A DNA stretch of 64,000 nucleotides, from contig NZ_JAFFSU010000002.1 in the NCBI RefSeq assembly GCF_017948455.1, positions 558,001 to 622,000 on the forward strand. The letters run 5' to 3'. Shown piece after piece: positions 61,683 through 64,000 of the stretch. Within the stretch, counting starts at the first letter, position 1, and the number at the start of each line of letters is the position of its first letter. The notes beneath the pieces were generated by a model. The model ran no database searches, had not been told where the DNA came from, and worked only from the letters and a program-made list of their open reading frames with translations. This DNA is from Streptomyces sp. GESEQ-4. GTDB taxonomy: Bacteria; Actinomycetota; Actinomycetes; Streptomycetales; Streptomycetaceae. A program made the translations under genes and the position numbers.

Positions 61683-63326
61683 ATGAAACTCTCGACCTGC
61701 CTCGCCGCCGTCGGCCTCGCCGGCGCGATGACCCTGACCGCCGCGTGCAGCGGTGCCGACACCGGTTCCGCCGAGGGCACCGCGAACGTCGACGTCTCGA
61801 AGCTGAAGCTCACCCCGACCACCGCGGCGGCCGACGGCGCCGTCGACTCGGTGAACTGGCTGCTCGAGGACGAGCCCGAGTCCCTCGATCTCGACACCCA
61901 GGGCGGCAGCGCCGGCCGCACCGTCCTGAGCAACGTCTGCGAACGCCTCTACCAGCTCCAGCCCGACATGTCCGTGAGCCCCTCCCTCGTGGCGAAGGAG
62001 ACCAGGCCGGACGCCAGGACCCTCGTCCTGACCCTGCGCGACGCCGTCACCTTCCACGACGGTTCCGCGATGACCGCCGACGACGTCCTCCACAGCCTGC
62101 GACGTCACGCCGAGCCGGAGATGGAGCAGTCCGACGAGTTCGCGAACGTGAGCCGGATGACCAAGACCGGCGACCACGAGATCACCGTCGCGTTCAAGCA
62201 GCCCGACGCCCTGTTCACCAAGGCGCTCGCGGGCGACGCCGGGCTCGTCTACAACCGCGAGCAGGTCGAGAAGGCGGGCGACGACTTCGGCACACCCGGC
62301 CAGGGCGACGCCTGCTCGGGACCGTACGAGCTGACCGGCTGGAAGTCCGGCGACTCGATCACCCTCACCCGCTCCGACGACTACTGGGGCGAGCAGCCGC
62401 TGACGAAGCGGGTCGTCTTCCGCTGGGCCGCGGACAGCGCGATGGTCAACGCGCTGAGCACCGGCGCAGCCGACGGCGCCTACCTCGACACCGTCTCCTC
62501 GGCCGCCGCCCTGCGCGGCAAGTCCGGCCTCGACCAGCACTACGGACCGAGCACCGCCGCCCTCGCCCTCATCCCCACCGAACGCGGCGGACTCGCCGAC
62601 CCCGACGTCCGCAAGGCCCTCTCCCTGGCCCTCGACCGCGAGGGCATCGCCAAGTCCGGCTACGGCGGACTCGTTCAGCCGTGGGCCACCGCCGTCGGCT
62701 CCGGCGCCTGGGGCTACGAGAAGGCCGCCTTCGAAGCCGCCCAGAAGCAGCTCACCGGCGCCCCCGCCAAGCCCGGCGCGGAGGATCTGGCCGCGGCGAA
62801 GGACCTCGTCAAGAACGCCGAGTCCGCGCCCGACACCCCCATCGTGATCGGCACCGACAGCACCCAGGGCCGCCTCGTCATCGCCAACGCCGTACGCGCC
62901 GCCCTGACCCAGATCGGCCTCAAGTCACAGATCAAGACGGTCCCCTCCGCCACGTACGGAGAGTTCTACGGCGACAAGGAGGCCCGCGCGGACATCGACG
63001 TCCTGGTGGCCGACTGGTACATCTCCAAGAGCGATCCGGCCGGCTTCTACGACAACGGCGTCTCCGACAGCTCCAACAACTGGGTCGGCTTCAGCAGCGC
63101 CGACTTCGACAGCAAGATCGAAGAGGCGTTGCGCACGATCGACGACCGCAAGCGCGCCGCCCTCGTCATCGACGCCCAGCGGCTGTTCAGCGAGGCCGCG
63201 GTGTGGATCCCCGTCGCCCAGATGCCGGCCGTCCTCGTCCTGAACGACGAGCTGACGGGCCCGCCGGCCTCCATGGCGTACCTCTACTCGCCGTGGGCCG
63301 CGCGGCTCGGCGCGAAGAAGGGCTGA
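61683..63326 (+). CDS. Extracellular solute-binding lipoprotein, family 5 (second system)
   Basis: 547 residues, ATG 61683 behind AGGAG. Signal peptide ends in lipobox LTAACSG. Body shows VNWLLEDEPESLDLD, LRDAVTFHDGSAMTADDV and SDDYWGEQPLTKRV, typical of family-5 binding proteins, with a C-terminal WVGFSSADFD segment. The gene lies 76 bases after the C45 gene and six before a DppB-like permease, suggesting one transport-and-hydrolysis unit under RpiR control. Confidence 0.93.
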   Translation: MKLSTCLAAVGLAGAMTLTAACSGADTGSAEGTANVDVSKLKLTPTTAAADGAVDSVNWLLEDEPESLDLDTQGGSAGRTVLSNVCERLYQLQPDMSVSPSLVAKETRPDARTLVLTLRDAVTFHDGSAMTADDVLHSLRRHAEPEMEQSDEFANVSRMTKTGDHEITVAFKQPDALFTKALAGDAGLVYNREQVEKAGDDFGTPGQGDACSGPYELTGWKSGDSITLTRSDDYWGEQPLTKRVVFRWAADSAMVNALSTGAADGAYLDTVSSAAALRGKSGLDQHYGPSTAALALIPTERGGLADPDVRKALSLALDREGIAKSGYGGLVQPWATAVGSGAWGYEKAAFEAAQKQLTGAPAKPGAEDLAAAKDLVKNAESAPDTPIVIGTDSTQGRLVIANAVRAALTQIGLKSQIKTVPSATYGEFYGDKEARADIDVLVADWYISKSDPAGFYDNGVSDSSNNWVGFSSADFDSKIEEALRTIDDRKRAALVIDAQRLFSEAAVWIPVAQMPAVLVLNDELTGPPASMAYLYSPWAARLGAKKG

Positions 63327-63332
63327 ACAACC

Positions 63333-64000
63333 ATGATCGGCGCCCTTGGACGGCGGATCGCGGGACTGGTGGCCACCCTGCTGGCGGCATCCTTCGTGAT
63401 CTTCGCCGCCGTGTACGCGGCACCCGGCGACCCCGCCGTCTTCCTGGCCGGCGGACGCGACAAGCTCACCCCGGAGCGGCTCGCCACGGTCCGGGAGCAG
63501 TACCACCTCGACGAGCCCCTGGTCGTCCAGTACGGCCGCTGGCTCTGGGACTGCGCACACCTCGACCTCGGCCGCTCCTTCCAGTACAGCGACCAGGTCA
63601 CCGACCTGCTCGGGGCGCGCGTTCCCACCACGCTCGCCCTCGTCGGCTACGCCACCGTCCTGTTCGTCGTCCTGGGCGTCGGCGCCGGCATCCTCGCCGC
63701 CGTCCGGCGCGGCACCTGGGTCGACTCGGCCGTGGTCGGCGGCACCACCCTCGCCGCGTCCGTGCCGTCCTTCGTCGGCGGCATCGCCCTGGTCGCCCTG
63801 TTCGGCGTCGAACTCGGCTGGTTCCCGGTGACGGGCGGCGGCGAGGGCTTCGCCGGAACCCTGCACCACCTGACCCTGCCCGCCGTGGCCATGGCCCTCG
63901 GCGCGCTCGCCGTCATCAGCCGGGTCACCCGCCAGGCCATGGTGGACGCGGGCACCGCCGAGCACGTGGCGGTGGCCCGGGCCGCCGGACTGCCCGAACG
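63333..64000 (+). CDS. Oligopeptide-type ABC transporter permease, 5' part
   Basis: Starts ATG 63333, six bases after the binding-protein stop, and runs off the right edge (222 residues seen). N-terminal anchor LGRRIAGLVATLLAASFVIF, then VYAAPGDPAVFLAGG and YHLDEPLVVQYGRWLWD, matching DppB permeases. The TM block VGYATVLFVVLGVGAGILAA and AHLDLGRSFQYSDQV follow. The rest of the transporter (second permease, ATPases) should continue to the right. Confidence 0.92.
   Translation, partial: MIGALGRRIAGLVATLLAASFVIFAAVYAAPGDPAVFLAGGRDKLTPERLATVREQYHLDEPLVVQYGRWLWDCAHLDLGRSFQYSDQVTDLLGARVPTTLALVGYATVLFVVLGVGAGILAAVRRGTWVDSAVVGGTTLAASVPSFVGGIALVALFGVELGWFPVTGGGEGFAGTLHHLTLPAVAMALGALAVISRVTRQAMVDAGTAEHVAVARAAGLPE

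Noticed and set aside
1..64000. tRNA, rRNA, CRISPR array, prophage
   Set aside because: No clover-leaf, rRNA-like, direct-repeat array or phage structural gene was seen on either strand.

Overview
The window is one continuous stretch of a very GC-rich actinobacterial chromosome, almost certainly Streptomyces. The support is: frequent GTG and TTG starts, strong third-position GC, Tat-exported enzymes, three Ser/Thr kinases beside an FHA protein, a class E-type sortase, and two loci of the XRE-DUF5753 / DUF397 / ATPase kind linked to Streptomyces development. There are no rRNA, tRNA, CRISPR or phage genes. Most of it reads as accessory, saprophytic-lifestyle DNA.

Layout. (1) 1-9118: a minus-strand oligopeptide-type ABC transporter operon (binding lipoprotein, DppB permease, fused DppC-DppD protein, DppF ATPase, partial secreted protein). 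It faces a large secreted GH30 enzyme, probably an endo-beta-1,6-galactanase, across an intergenic dyad. (2) 9119-12003: a graveyard with a frameshifted HEPN-like gene, a stub of an IS5-type transposase, an intact YxiG-like gene and a 5'-truncated, frameshifted TniQ-like/HTH remnant fused onto the end of a TetR gene. (3) 12001-13406: the TetR regulator and a divergent SDR, with a clear double operator. (4) 13636-21800: a sugar-catabolic regulon of LacI, GH106-like glycosidase, MFS transporter and arabinose-isomerase-like enzyme, with LacI-type operators at all three promoters. A degraded second copy of the glycosidase's tail lies beside it. (5) 21945-27124: ferritin-like protein, PLP aminotransferase-fold enzyme, two small secreted proteins, DEAD-box helicase and cold-shock protein. 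(6) 27378-29124: XRE-DUF5753 regulator and DUF574 methyltransferase. (7) 29548-36362: kinase/FHA signalling island. (8) 36639-43709: alginate lyase, glutamate-cysteine-ligase-like enzyme, ThuA/Gfo-Idh pair, MerR with divergent methyltransferase, small proteins and a GH43 remnant. (9) 43773-48586: CPBP protease, second DUF574/DUF397/XRE/ATPase locus, sortase and AMIN-like secreted protein. (10) 48605-59308: an oxidative island with a two-subunit Mo/Fe-S dehydrogenase (Tat-exported), a third kinase, a Tat-exported L-amino-acid oxidase coupled to a secreted RidA, a Tat-exported TolB-propeller amidohydrolase and an unpartnered FAD subunit. (11) 59432-64000: RpiR regulator, C45 Ntn-hydrolase and a second oligopeptide-type ABC system running off the end, with a sharp operator between them.

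The most original observations are the coupled exported oxidase/RidA pair with its oxidoreductase neighbours, the RpiR-C45-ABC transport unit, the reconstructable LacI regulon with its duplicated gene tail, and the layered pseudogene region at 9.9-12.0 kb. All assignments come from reading the translated sequence by eye; no searches were run.
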